Below the pieces are notes generated by a model. The model saw only the letters and a program-made list of their open reading frames with translations. It did not search any database and was not told where the DNA came from. Source: Undaria pinnatifida (lineage: Eukaryota > Sar > Phaeophyceae > Laminariales > Alariaceae). From it: DNA of 64,000 nt. Positions within the stretch are counted from its first letter, which is position 1. Each line of letters opens with the position of its first letter. The position numbers and the translations under genes are program-made. This document shows positions 55,265 to 64,000 of the stretch, one piece after another. The stretch spans positions 7,294,222 to 7,358,221 of the forward strand of contig JABAKD010000007.1 in NCBI GenBank assembly GCA_012845835.1. Reading direction: 5' to 3'.

Positions 55265-56470
55265 ATCCCTCTCGCTCAAACGCTCAACCAAAAATCCAAA
55301 ATATACCAGAGAAGCAAACACTAACATCAGCGGATATCGTCTCATTATCCATCTAGCCATCCATGCCGTAGCTCCAACTCCCCTCCCCCCCCCCCTTTTG
55401 TTCTCCGCCCAGTTTGTTCAAACGCCCCACTTACAATGGAAATCGAGGCCAGAGTAATAAACACTAATAAGCAATTGATTTCACGTCATTATCTTTTTAG
55501 CCATCCATGACGTAGATTTCATTCATCCCCCCTTCCCCCCCTCCAACGCCCCCTCCTTCCCCACACCCCGCACGATCGCCTAGCCCCAGCACCGCGCGTA
55601 AAGTAGGCCGACTAATACGCGCGATCGGAGGATCACACACAATGTTGCGAACATCAGTGTCGACCAAATCCTTGATCTCATAGCTGGAGTGTATTTAAAA
55701 ATTATATGTGACCTAAACCTCTTCAAAACCCTCCCACCCCCCCCCCCCCCCCCCCCGCCCCTCCTTTTTTTTTTATCGCTTTCCCTTGCTTAAACGCCCC
55801 ACCTACAACCGAAATCCGCCTGAGTAATAAACAAATCCACACCCTGGATATCGCCTCGTTATCGTTTTAGAGCCGTCCATGCCGCTGCTGCAATCCCCAC
55901 CCACCCCCGCCCCTAACGCCTCTCCTTCCCCACCACCCGCACCATCGCCTAGACCTAGCACCACGCGTATAGCAAACCCCTACATCTATGCGACCATAAG
56001 CCTTTCCCCCCCGCCCCCCCGCCCCCCCCCCGGCATGTTTCCCCCCCCTCCCCCACAAGAAGGATAAATCTTCATAGTTTCCACGCACAAATTGACCTGC
56101 CCCACCCGTCCCCTCACCCCACTCCCCCCCTCCCGCCCCCTTTTGATCAAAATCAGGCCCCCACGTCCTTGAAAACTCCGCTCTCCCCTCAACGGGTATT
56201 CGACTTACAGTATTCACTTGATAAAATGATGCATTTCCTTCCACAGCTGTCAGATTTTGTCCCCCTCAGAAACAGGTTTTATAGTTTCCGCGCACAGACT
56301 GCCTAACATCACCCTGATGACCCTGATAGCTACACTGTAGTTGCATAATGAGGCACCGACGTGTATCCTTAATGAGGACACACAATGCGTAATACGCGCG
56401 ATCAGAGTATCACGCACAGCTTGCAGAGATGAGTTTCGACAAAATATTCGATCTCACAGCTGAGTGTGGT
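54946..56470 (+). mobile_element. C-rich modular repeat, copy 13
   Basis: Sense on plus, starting with the outer module (54960-55160). A 25-nt-plus C run lies at 55234-55263, and the end block at 56400-56470 reads MSFDKIFDLTAECG. It abuts or truncates the 3' region of the copia element. Confidence 0.72.
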
Positions 56471-56553
56471 TTAATTCTTATAATATTATCGAATGGCCTA
56501 GCTCTTACAGTTGGAAGTGCAAAAGACCTATCCTCGAGGCTCAAATATGTCCA

Positions 56554-57212
56554 TTACATCCAATTATTATTCCCAGTAAATCTCATCCTAAAACTACGGT
56601 GGAACTCAAAAGACTCTCGTGATATTGCCTCTGTTAAGAAATCCGCGTGCTGAAAAGAAGACGTTATGTGGATGATCGACATCTCTTCCCGCCCTGCGAG
56701 ATCGCTGAGATAATCGTGCCGTACCTCTATGTGATTTGAGTTTGAGTTCGTAATTGAGTTCTTTTTTTTCTTCACGGCGCCTCGTTCCCCTCGAACACCA
56801 GTATGTACGGCATGCCAATATCAGGCAACATGAAACGCCCAACCTGCCTCAAAACCAACCCTTCCTTAATCACGTCTGAAAGCGGGATACATACTCTGCC
56901 CCCACAGGTCGTTGTAGAATGTGTGACGCATTTCCGCGTCCTGAAAACACAACCACCCCCACACGTCACTAACCCCTCGGAAACTTGCCTCCTGTCAGCC
57001 GCCACAATTGCGTAGTCTGCATCAGCAAGTACCTGCAAGCTCAGGCCCGCGGATGTATCTCTCTGAAAAGTGAATCCGAATGAGCTGGTCCGTCTCACAT
57101 ACCCCAAACTTCTAAGCGCTGCTCTCCAATGAACTAACTTGGTCGAAGCGCAGTGTGTAGCCACCGCTCTTACTGCGTTAGAATGTTTGGTCGAGTCTTG
57201 GTTGACAGCCAC
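56554..57212 (-). pseudogene. copia RNase H domain
   Basis: Two frames together give the domain. From 57212 it reads NAVRAVATHCASTKLVHW, then LQVLADADYA (catalytic Asp region). The usual TEAEY motif is destroyed (TTTCGG). In another frame (56775-56554) the typical copia end follows: HIEVRHDYLSDL, then SIIHITSSFQHADFLTEAIS and a stop at 56554. Copia RNase H normally removes template RNA. This copy is frame-shifted between the two parts near 56772 and has lost acidic residues, so it is inactive. Confidence 0.85.
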
Positions 57213-57256
57213 ATTATTGAGCCGACTAATTCACAAAACGGTCAGCTTCCTGGTGC

Positions 57257-57900
57257 TTAATCCTCGTCAAACTTCGCAACGTTCGTGCCGACCGAGAGCG
57301 GAATACTCTTTCCCAACTCTATCCGGTAATCATACGCCAATTGTTCAGCGAATGTCTGCTGGGACATCATCAACAACCCATTCTCCCAGCCCCTCTCGTA
57401 AAAGCACCCCGAGAACCACCGCAACTCTCCCAGATTTCTGACCGGGACCATTTGATCTAAAACACTGCCAAACTGGTCACACCTTGCCATCTTCCCCACG
57501 GAAAAAATGTCGGCGAGATGCACCACTATAGTCATAACTACACGATTACCTCCATCAACCGAAAAACACATGTATCAGCAAGGCACTGCACGAATCCCAA
57601 ATTCAATATGCACCTAGCAAGATGTTCGTGCCACTGCCTCGATACTTGCTTCAAGCCATACGAGTTTTTGTTCAGTTATTCTGTCTTCCCTGACGTCCTA
57701 CCACAACCCTGAGGTAAACACATGTAAACGTTTTCTCCAGAACAGACTGCACGAAAGGCGGCTCAATATCAAAATGGCACAAGTCAACATCCAGTTCGCA
57801 CGCCAATGCTGTCAATAACCGTACACTCAACACAGCAACAGTGGGCGCAAACAATACTCCAGTATCAATGCTTATCCTCTTCTCATCCACCTGCGCTACA
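57257..57900 (-). pseudogene. copia reverse transcriptase domain
   Basis: The N-terminal part (57890-57672) reads ISIDTGVLFAPTVAVLSVRL and ELDVDLCHFDIEPPFVQS, which holds the first catalytic Asp. A middle part in a second frame has LNKNSYGLKQVSRQW after an in-frame stop. The C-terminal part (57571-57257) has VVMTIVVHLADIF, where the usual Asp-Asp pair is Ala-Asp, followed by NLGELRWFSGCFYERG and QQTFAEQLAYDY. Frameshifts, a stop and the lost Asp make it non-functional. Confidence 0.88.
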
Positions 57901-58375
57901 ATGTTTGCCTTGTTTTTGTGGGCAAGCCGTACTCATCAGCTTTCGAATTAAAAACCTACATTGCATTGATGTAGCTTTCCACTGATTGCTACGCCGGTTC
58001 AAAAGCACCCGCATCCAGCAGCCCATGAAACTCCCGCCGCGCCGAATCCTTCCAAAGATAAGCGTTCTCTGATCGCATAGACTCGTTGTGGCTCCTTGGT
58101 ACCTTGAAGTCAGAGGCCTAACATTGTGGCAAGTCCGGTGGTTTGTATGGCGGCCGCTGGTCGACCAAGGTCACTTCGATGTCCTTCCTAGTGGCGAGCA
58201 TTGCCGCTATAGTGCATAATATCCCCCTGTTCTCCCCAACCGGTGGTGCCTCATCGCGGTCCCTTACGGAAACTGACGTCTGCACCGCGGGCTCCAAAAC
58301 TCGGCAGCTTGTTGCGGCGGCCGGCGTCGACTGCTCCGCGCGTTGTCGCTATTGACAGCAGCGCAGTCTGGCCCA
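57901..58375 (-). pseudogene. copia integrase-RT linker, decayed
   Basis: Lies between recognisable integrase C-terminal and RT sequence. No long frame and no clear motif, apart from a few copia-like pieces. Assigned by position only. Confidence 0.45.
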
Positions 58376-58837
58376 TCATCGACAGGAGCCCGACGCTATG
58401 ATGAATCCCTGGTCGCTTGGTTTCACACTCTTCGAGCGGGTACGGCCGGATGTCCGCTGCGGCATCGATGAGCTCTGAGATGGCGGTAACGGTGGCGGCG
58501 GGGGCTGGAGCGACAGCGGCAGTGGCTGTAGCTCTGGTGACTGAATCGGTGGTGGTGTCGGCACGTCGCTGATGTTGAACACCAGCGTTGCCTGCGCGGC
58601 GGCGTAAAATGATTTACCCGCGATCGCCGGAGCACGAGGGACCGTCCACAACACGTCGCTGGTGTAGCAAATAATACCCGTCAAGGCCTTAATGACCTTC
58701 ACGGCGGACGAGGGATGGTTGTGGCCGTTGTTAAAATAGTAGCACAACACCGATTGGACGTCGGATTTAGTGCTGCGGTCCACCCTCATCATGTCCTCAT
58801 CAAAGAATGCAACCATCTGCAGAGCCGGTAGTCGCAA
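58376..58837 (-). pseudogene. copia integrase C-terminal region and proline-rich linker
   Basis: A 153-codon frame. It starts with the retroviral-like domain that follows integrase (DRSTKSDVQSVLCYYFNNGH, then HPSSAVKVIKALTGIICYTS) and ends with a Pro/Ser-rich linker typical of copia polyproteins before RT. The frame itself is intact, but both flanks are out of frame. Confidence 0.8.
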
Positions 58838-59500
58838 AACGAAAACGTCGTACAGCGAATGCCACCCGTGTTGGCCTTGCTTGCTGATTGGTTAAAGCAG
58901 TCCGCAGATCAAAGAACAGCCTCCAGCCGGAGACGGTTAACGTTGGCGCCGAGGTTGGGGTATCGCCTCAGGTCGACGGCGATAAAGCATCCGCCGGATC
59001 TCGCGACGGGCCGCAGGACTACCCCTCATGGCTCGCTAGATCGCGCTTTCGACAACCGCGTTCTGTTGCGAATTATCCGGCGCTGTGTATTCACGGCAGC
59101 TCCTCGCGGAATCGAAAAACCCCACGTAGTCGCGGCTGGTGAAGTATCCACCGTTATCCGTACGGAAGCAGTGCGGCCGCCCCATGTTGTTTATGTCAGC
59201 GACGAACTTCCGCACGTGCGTGGTGGTCTCTGACGTCTTTCTCATCCCGTACGGCCGCATCCACCTCGAGGTGCTGTCGACGAACATGTTCAGGTAGACG
59301 GACCCGCCCACAGACGCCTCGTAGGGGCCAGTCACGTCGATATGTACCGCGTCTCCATAGGCTTCTCCGCGCGCGATGTCGTCCTCTTCGGCACCCCAGC
59401 CCGCACCCCCTTTGCCTCCAAACACCCACCACACGGCTGCAGAACTCCCGTCCAGGTCACAGCATTCCGCTGAGCCGTTTCCCTCAACAGCTTCATATTC
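58838..59500 (-). pseudogene. copia integrase core
   Basis: The best segment is 59434-59036: VHIDVTGPYEASVGGSVYLN holds the first Asp of the D,D,E triad, PHCFRTDNGGYFTSRDYVGF the second (Asp in RTDNGG), and DNSQQNAVVESAI the Glu region. Upstream frames give remnants of the zinc-binding CGGCLEAKGVRAG motif. A stop follows at 59036 and the next piece (58900-58990, EAVLWSADCFNQSASKAN) is in another frame. The triad is present but the ORF is broken. Confidence 0.9.
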
Positions 59501-59534
59501 AAGTGTCCGGAGGAGACGTGAATTTGGTAAATGT

Positions 59535-59915
59535 CTATACTCTTGGTGAGCTTCCCAACAGCAAACGGGCGTCTACCAGAGCGAGTACAGCAGCAGCAGT
59601 TACGCTTTCGTTTCCAACGTGCCAGTTCGTCTCTGGAAAAGTTTGCGCTGCCCCAGCACTAAATGTAGAAGGGAAAACACCCGTGTACAGAGTGTCACAT
59701 AGACCATCCATTATTCGAACATCCGTGAATACGGTCATATCTGTCATCTGCACGCCCGGGGCGGCGGCAAGAGGTGTAACCTTTACCGTTTTTGGCTCTA
59801 TTCTGGGAGGACTCACGGCAGACGCCTTATGGACGCACTGCGCCGATGATTCAACACGTGCTTCACGTGAAGCTGGGGAGGAGAAACAAGACACCGCAGG
59901 TACTACACCGCACAC
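59535..59915 (-). pseudogene. copia GAG-pre-integrase region
   Basis: A 126-codon frame with GLCDTLYTGVFPSTFSAGAA and ETNWHVGNESVTAAAVLALV, placed between protease and integrase as in copia polyproteins. Assigned by position and general resemblance. Confidence 0.6.
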
Positions 59916-59942
59916 GGCGGGCAGAAAACTTGAATCGGTAGG

Positions 59943-60290
59943 GTACTACGTCGCTAACGACGAGCGGGAAACCATTGTCCGCAAGCACTACCCCTTCTAC
60001 ACTATGGTGGGAAAGAGGGTGAGATCCAAAATCCGAGGGCATTGCCATATCTATAGGTTCTACGTCGCTAACGACGGGCGGGAAACCATTGTCCGCAAGC
60101 ACTACGTACCCTATTCTTTACTATGGTGGGAGAGGGGGTGGGATCCAAAATCCGAGGGCCTTGACCCCTCTGTGTGTACTACGTCGCTAACAACGGGCGG
60201 AAAACCATTGTCCGCAGTAACTGTTATGGTGGGAAACGGGGTGGTATACAAAATCCCGAGGGCCCTGCCCTATCTATACCACAAGCCGGA
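59943..60290 (-). repeat. Three ~118-bp tandem repeats inside the copia pol region
   Basis: Units start near 59945, 60061 and 60180 (CTACGTCGCTAACRACGRGC). The first two are in frame with each other and read LADNGFPLVVSDVVP and AMPSDFGSHPLSHHS on the minus strand. The flanking coding sequence carries AVPAVSC on both sides, so the array arose by duplication within the element. Confidence 0.82.
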
Positions 60291-60344
60291 GGGGGGGGAG
60301 GGGGGGTGACACCATGCACACCAACCTTAGAGAAAAGGGGGGGG

Positions 60345-60900
60345 GGGAAACACAAGACACGGCAGGTACAGCATTATCTTTTGTACTTGGCGTTTCGTCA
60401 ACGGGGGTCGCGAACAAAGATGATCCAGTTAAGTCACGCGGGAAGGTCAAACGCCAATCAAAACGATATGCGCTCTCCTTGTCGAGACCAACTATCTGAC
60501 GTGCTTGGGCATCATGGATGAAAATGGGTTACACCCCGAGCCGTTCCGTGACATATACCTCCCGCAATTTGACATGAAACTCTGTTTTTGTGTGATTTTC
60601 ATGGTTCAAGCTACCCATACGTAGCACTCGCATCGCTCTCTCATGCCCAATCAACAGGTGTAATTGTGACCCAAATATTCACATTGCGTGAATCGTTATT
60701 GATATGGTTCGTGGCTCCGTTGCCGGAAACCCAAAGCTCACTGTTTTTCGGCCCTACCCCACGCCCCGCTGCAGCAGCCTTACTATGCGACTGGCTGACG
60801 AGTCCCATCTCATTCGCGTTTACTCTACTTTTTTCACACAAAAAATCAGGGTTGCCTGGCACCGAGCGTGCCATCAGCAGATGCATCGCGGCCTAAGGAC
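60345..60900 (-). pseudogene. copia aspartic protease region
   Basis: From 60886 one frame reads LWVSGNGATNHINNDSRNV, which corresponds to the active-site box usually seen as D(S/T)GA; the catalytic Asp is replaced by Asn (SGNGA). A second frame continues with FHVKLREVYVTERLGV, a stop, and IFIHDAQARQIVGLDKESAY, typical of copia protease C-terminal halves. Frameshift, stop and lost Asp show it is dead. Confidence 0.8.
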
Positions 60901-61700
60901 ACAAAGATACTCAGAGAAAGCGAAGGGGAAAAGGACTGGGCATGGCTTGAAGGGTGCCGATGCTGCTGGAATAGTGACGGTGGCCGCGGCTGCCCGTAAG
61001 CGTACGGTGCCATCTGCTGCTGGTGCTGCGCCGGCCGAGGTAGCGGTTGCTCGTAGTAGGGCCCCGCACGCGGTGCTGGTACGGCGTCGGCGGCTGTGGT
61101 TGTTGCTCGTAGTGGTGCCCCAATTGGTGCTGGTACTTCTCCGGCGGCTGTGGCTGTTGCTCATCCTCGTGGTGGTAGTCATTGTCGTCAGTGTAGTTGC
61201 TGTCGTACTCCGCGGCGGCGTGAGTGTTGGCACTATGGGCGAGCGTAGCATTGTCGTAGGTGGCGGCGACATTTTGCTTGACCTTACAAGTGGGGCCACG
61301 GCTAGTGGTAGCCTGGCCGGCCGGGGGCGGTACGCCTTGGGCGAGGTGGCGCAGGTCCGGCGGGCACCGGGGGACGGGGGGCGGGTTTCCTGGACCCACT
61401 CGCCATGCGCACAACTGATGCGTGTGCCTCCACTGATTTCGGGTTTCTCATCGTTTGCGAGGGTCAGCCCCATGTATCCTTGGCTGGTTACCAAAAAGAC
61501 GGGGAGGTTCGGCGGGTATCCGGCATAATGATATCCGCCCCCGGGAAGGGAATACGACATGGAAAACGTCTCCCCCGACGCCCGACCGCTGGCGCACGCC
61601 CACCGACATACTTTTCGCCGCTTCCCCTGCCGCCGGTTCCTCTACCTCCAGCTCCCCACTGCTGTAGAGCTTCGTTCAAACCCCCACGCCCGCGGCCGCT
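60901..61700 (-). pseudogene. copia gag C-terminal, low-complexity region
   Basis: Two overlapping minus frames (61560-60874 and 61414-60911) are rich in Thr/Ser/Arg or Gln/Pro/His with repeated QPQPP segments. The region lies between the gag core and protease, where copia gags have a disordered tail and a zinc knuckle. I could not find an intact CCHC knuckle. Confidence 0.6.
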
Positions 61701-62735
61701 TGCGTGCTGCTGATCCTGCTGCTGCTGCTACCACCTGCTGCGGTCCGCCCTTGTTGCCATTCTTCCTGCTTTTTCTCCTGTCTCCTCCTCCCCTCTACCG
61801 TTATTTTCGTCACACCCGTTTCCCCGACCAGACCAGTCTGGAGCAACGAGAGCGTTACCCGCCCCGGTCCTCTTCTCCTTCCCTCTCGCTATCTCCATCT
61901 CCCTGTACGCACTTAGCACCAAATCTTGCAGTACTTTGCACGTCAAATCTGCGTTCGAGAGCAAAATGCTATTTTGCACTCTGTAATTAAGGGAAAGATT
62001 ACAGGCAAAATGTTGGTTGGCATTAACACCAGAGAATGTCTGTCCATGCAGTGCAAGCCGCCTTCTCAGTACACACCGCACGCAAACTACTCCTTGCGGG
62101 GTCCGTGTTCCTTCATCCGTGGGCTATATCACGATTGAGTGAGCCTAGCCTTGTCAACGGCAGCCTGTGGAGTAAAGTATTTCATAACTATGCACCAACC
62201 CTCGCTGGGTGAACCAGCTGCGAGGACCAGGTTCAAAATGGTGCGGTACGAGACCTGGTTCATTAATATCTTTTAAGCAACGCGTTCCCTGTCTACGGTC
62301 ACCTCTCCAAACTCCCTGTTTAGCGCCTCTGGGCTAACTCCTGCAGACGCTACCTTGATAGGTACATTGCTCTCGACCGCGTCTGGGCAACCCTCATCCC
62401 CTCAATGAAAAAAAATCTGTTTTACAAGCACCTTTACCGTTTGCTGAACCTCATCTCCATTCTTGAACATTCCATCGAACACTGTGGGTCTAATGCTACG
62501 GCTCATACCATACGTGCCTGGCAGTGGGCCTGTTCGCCTATTGATGCTGCTGTGCTCGTGCTAAGACATGCGTGGGATGCTCGGGTGAGTGAACGGCCCC
62601 CCCCTCTGTGCTGGTCTCCCTGGTTGTGGGGTCGTTCTTCACCCCTCCGAGCAGCTTCCTCGCGTCTGACCGCCAATATATCACCATCGAACTCCTCATG
62701 AAGACGATTACTTTTAGTTCATGGGAAACCAACAC
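61701..62735 (-). pseudogene. copia gag core (UBN2-like)
   Basis: Pieces in three frames. 62735-62538 reads HELKVIVFMRSSMVIYWRSD. About 62400-62110 reads SAGVSPEALNREFGEVTVDR, a stop, then QVSYRTILNLVLAAGSPSEG and KYFTPQAAVDKARLTQS. 62081-61728 reads NLSLNYRVQNSILLSNADLT and VLQDLVLSAYREMEIARGKE. The helix-rich order matches copia gag polypeptides. Stops and shifts break it. Confidence 0.78.
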
Positions 62736-62798
62736 GGTCTAAAAGCACCTCCGAAGATGCGTTACGGTTTCACAAACCACTAATAACAACCCAACCAG

Positions 62799-62810
62799 GC
62801 TTTGATACAA
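62799..62810 (-). other. Probable copia primer-binding site
   Basis: The minus strand reads TTGTATCAAAGC, close to the TGGTATCAGAGC complement of initiator tRNA-Met used by many copia elements, and sits ~65 bp upstream of the gag start. Two mismatches fit the decayed state of the element. Confidence 0.55.
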
Positions 62811-63481
62811 GCACAAACCAACACGCTGTTGAACGCTTGCAGTAGGTACAACCGCGGTTATATCATTGATTGCGGAAGCGGGCAGCAGTAGAATATTCCA
62901 TTATGCCATCAACGAACGCACACAGAGGCCTGTACCTGATTGTCAGAGGCCCTCACGTCAACCATGGAAGCAGTACCAGTATGTCACGCACTTCGTACAC
63001 ACAGAGGAGCCGTACCAATTTGGCACGGACTCACCCCGGCCATATATGAGGGCAGTATCCATCCATCAAAGCCCGGGTCCGCATCATTGTCATCATCGAC
63101 TGCCTCTGTGAGACAACCTTTTGTGAACAACCTTTCACCCCACGAAGCCTCAAAGCACATATCAATAATGCTTGCGCATATCACGCCTGCAGTGTTTTTT
63201 TTTATACTCCGTATATTCTATGAAGACCCTGACAACAACCAGGAGGATCACCGACCTGTATCTTTCATGAAGATCAAACACACGAATCACACGCGCGAAC
63301 GACCCTCCGCAATATTTTGTGCAATTACTCTGTATACTAGCAGACAAATTGGTGTACCACGCAGCTTAAGTCGGGTGTCAACCATTGAATAGGCCGTACA
63401 CACAGGTGACGTTTAACAGCAAAATGTTGCTGTAAATCCCCCAATATATACAGAGCAGTATCCGAAAACGTAGTGCCACAA
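62811..63481. other. Unassigned region (possible LTR remnant)
   Basis: Should contain the 5' LTR of the copia element if it survives, but I found no match to the sequence after its 3' end. A plus frame at 62940-63392 has no known domain. Confidence 0.3.
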
Positions 63482-64000
63482 ACAGCCCCCCAGCTCGGTG
63501 CAAGATACGACAGAACGGCACTTCACGCACAGGCAAAATGTAGAACGGGCGGAGCGGGAAGGAGGAGGAAGAGGTGCAGGTTGTTGGGTATGCTGTACTC
63601 TGACGATGGGGGCATCGTATCGCGATCCTCAGAAGGGCTGAAAAGGGTGATGACGGTGATCGTTACTGCGTCTTCGGCGTTCGGATTTACGGTCTTCAAG
63701 TCGAAAGCCGAGACCATGTGCCTGCGAACGAAAGGTGGGGGGAGGGTGTCGTTAACCACAAATGCCGCCGGCCAGGAAAACAAACAAATAATTGAGTTGG
63801 TGTACTTGGACGGGGCCATCAGCGGGGACAGAGAACCCAGCATCAAGATAACGCGGCATTTTCAAAGAGTCTGGGTGTGCTTGCAGATAACCGAGATAGA
63901 AATGTATGATCGCCCGGGTGTGCGCTTAAAGTTGAATGTGTGGTTGCTGAAAGCTGAGTTCATGGAGACACTGCTCTACGGTTGCATGATATGGAGCCTG
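63482..64000 (+). pseudogene. Non-LTR retrotransposon (LINE) reverse transcriptase, partial
   Basis: One frame is open to the window end (about 173 codons). It contains the catalytic box LLGMLYSDDGGIVSRSSEGL (YSDD where YADD is usual), then TASSAFGFTVFKSKAETMCL, a strand-turn region ELVYLDGAISGDREPSIKIT, and VWLLKAEFMETLLYGCMIWS, which is typical of LINE RT ends (thumb). The N-terminal RT motifs are not visible upstream in this frame, so the copy is 5'-truncated or frame-shifted near 63482-63560. It continues beyond the window. It is a candidate mobiliser of the SINEs and polyA-tailed ends here, but no shared 3' sequence can be tested in this window. Confidence 0.85.

Larger units (their letters stand above)
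56554..62810 (-). mobile_element. Decayed, nearly full-length Ty1/copia retrotransposon
   Basis: On the minus strand the order is primer-binding site, gag, protease, GAG-pre-integrase, integrase, RT, RNase H, which is the copia (not gypsy) order. At least eight frameshifts or stops interrupt it. The 3' LTR appears truncated by the C-rich repeat at 56470 and I could not delimit a 5' LTR. Confidence 0.88.

Noticed and set aside
58888..59233. Plus-strand frames opposite the copia integrase
   Set aside because: The minus strand encodes recognisable integrase residues at the same place. The plus frames are shadows.

Overview
The window is eukaryotic, repeat-dominated DNA. I see no intact host protein gene, no rRNA or tRNA gene and no bacterial features. 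The most likely source is a brown alga (Phaeophyceae, Ectocarpus-like). That call rests on recollection rather than a search: the copia-type and LINE-type peptide fragments and the recurring MSFDEIFDLTAG peptide look like brown-algal repeat sequences I have seen, and TTAGGG-like motifs fit stramenopile telomeres. One 500-N assembly gap (32345-32844) lies inside a G/C-homopolymer repeat.

Layout. 1-7236: weak unassigned sequence with a C-rich modular repeat at each end, two tRNA-derived SINE copies, and fragments of a MITE and a LINE 3' end. 7237-17440: a 10.2-kb satellite built from a 12-bp self-complementary unit (HindIII and NcoI sites alternate), organised in higher-order blocks of about 1.1-1.4 kb, each starting with a TTAGGG-like motif; one MITE has inserted in it. 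17441-21297: microsatellites, a large C-rich repeat copy, then a ~96-bp tandem repeat that served as a landing site for three different elements. 21298-29524: a very young Ngaro/PAT-type (DIRS-order) tyrosine-recombinase retrotransposon on the minus strand, with gag, reverse transcriptase, RNase H and tyrosine recombinase, and split direct repeats A1-ORFs-B1-A2-B2. 29525-46700: a patchwork of (AAC)n-tailed retroposons, C-rich repeats (one inverted pair flanks the gap), SINEs, LINE 3' ends nested in one another, and a second MITE copy. 46732-50600: a candidate Mutator-like non-autonomous element with 746-bp inverted repeats and a 9-bp target duplication, itself hosting a minisatellite and a C-rich element. 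51249-56470: three more C-rich repeat copies. 56554-62810: a nearly full-length but decayed Ty1/copia element on the minus strand (gag, protease, integrase, RT, RNase H). 63482-64000: a non-LTR retrotransposon RT fragment running off the end.

The insertion order can be read in several places from target-site duplications and interrupted repeats. The best-supported observations are the intact Ngaro-type architecture, the MITE family with 4-bp target duplications, the long-TIR element with its 9-bp duplication, the palindromic satellite, and the C-rich modular element, whose copies share one precise terminus followed by a variable-length duplication.
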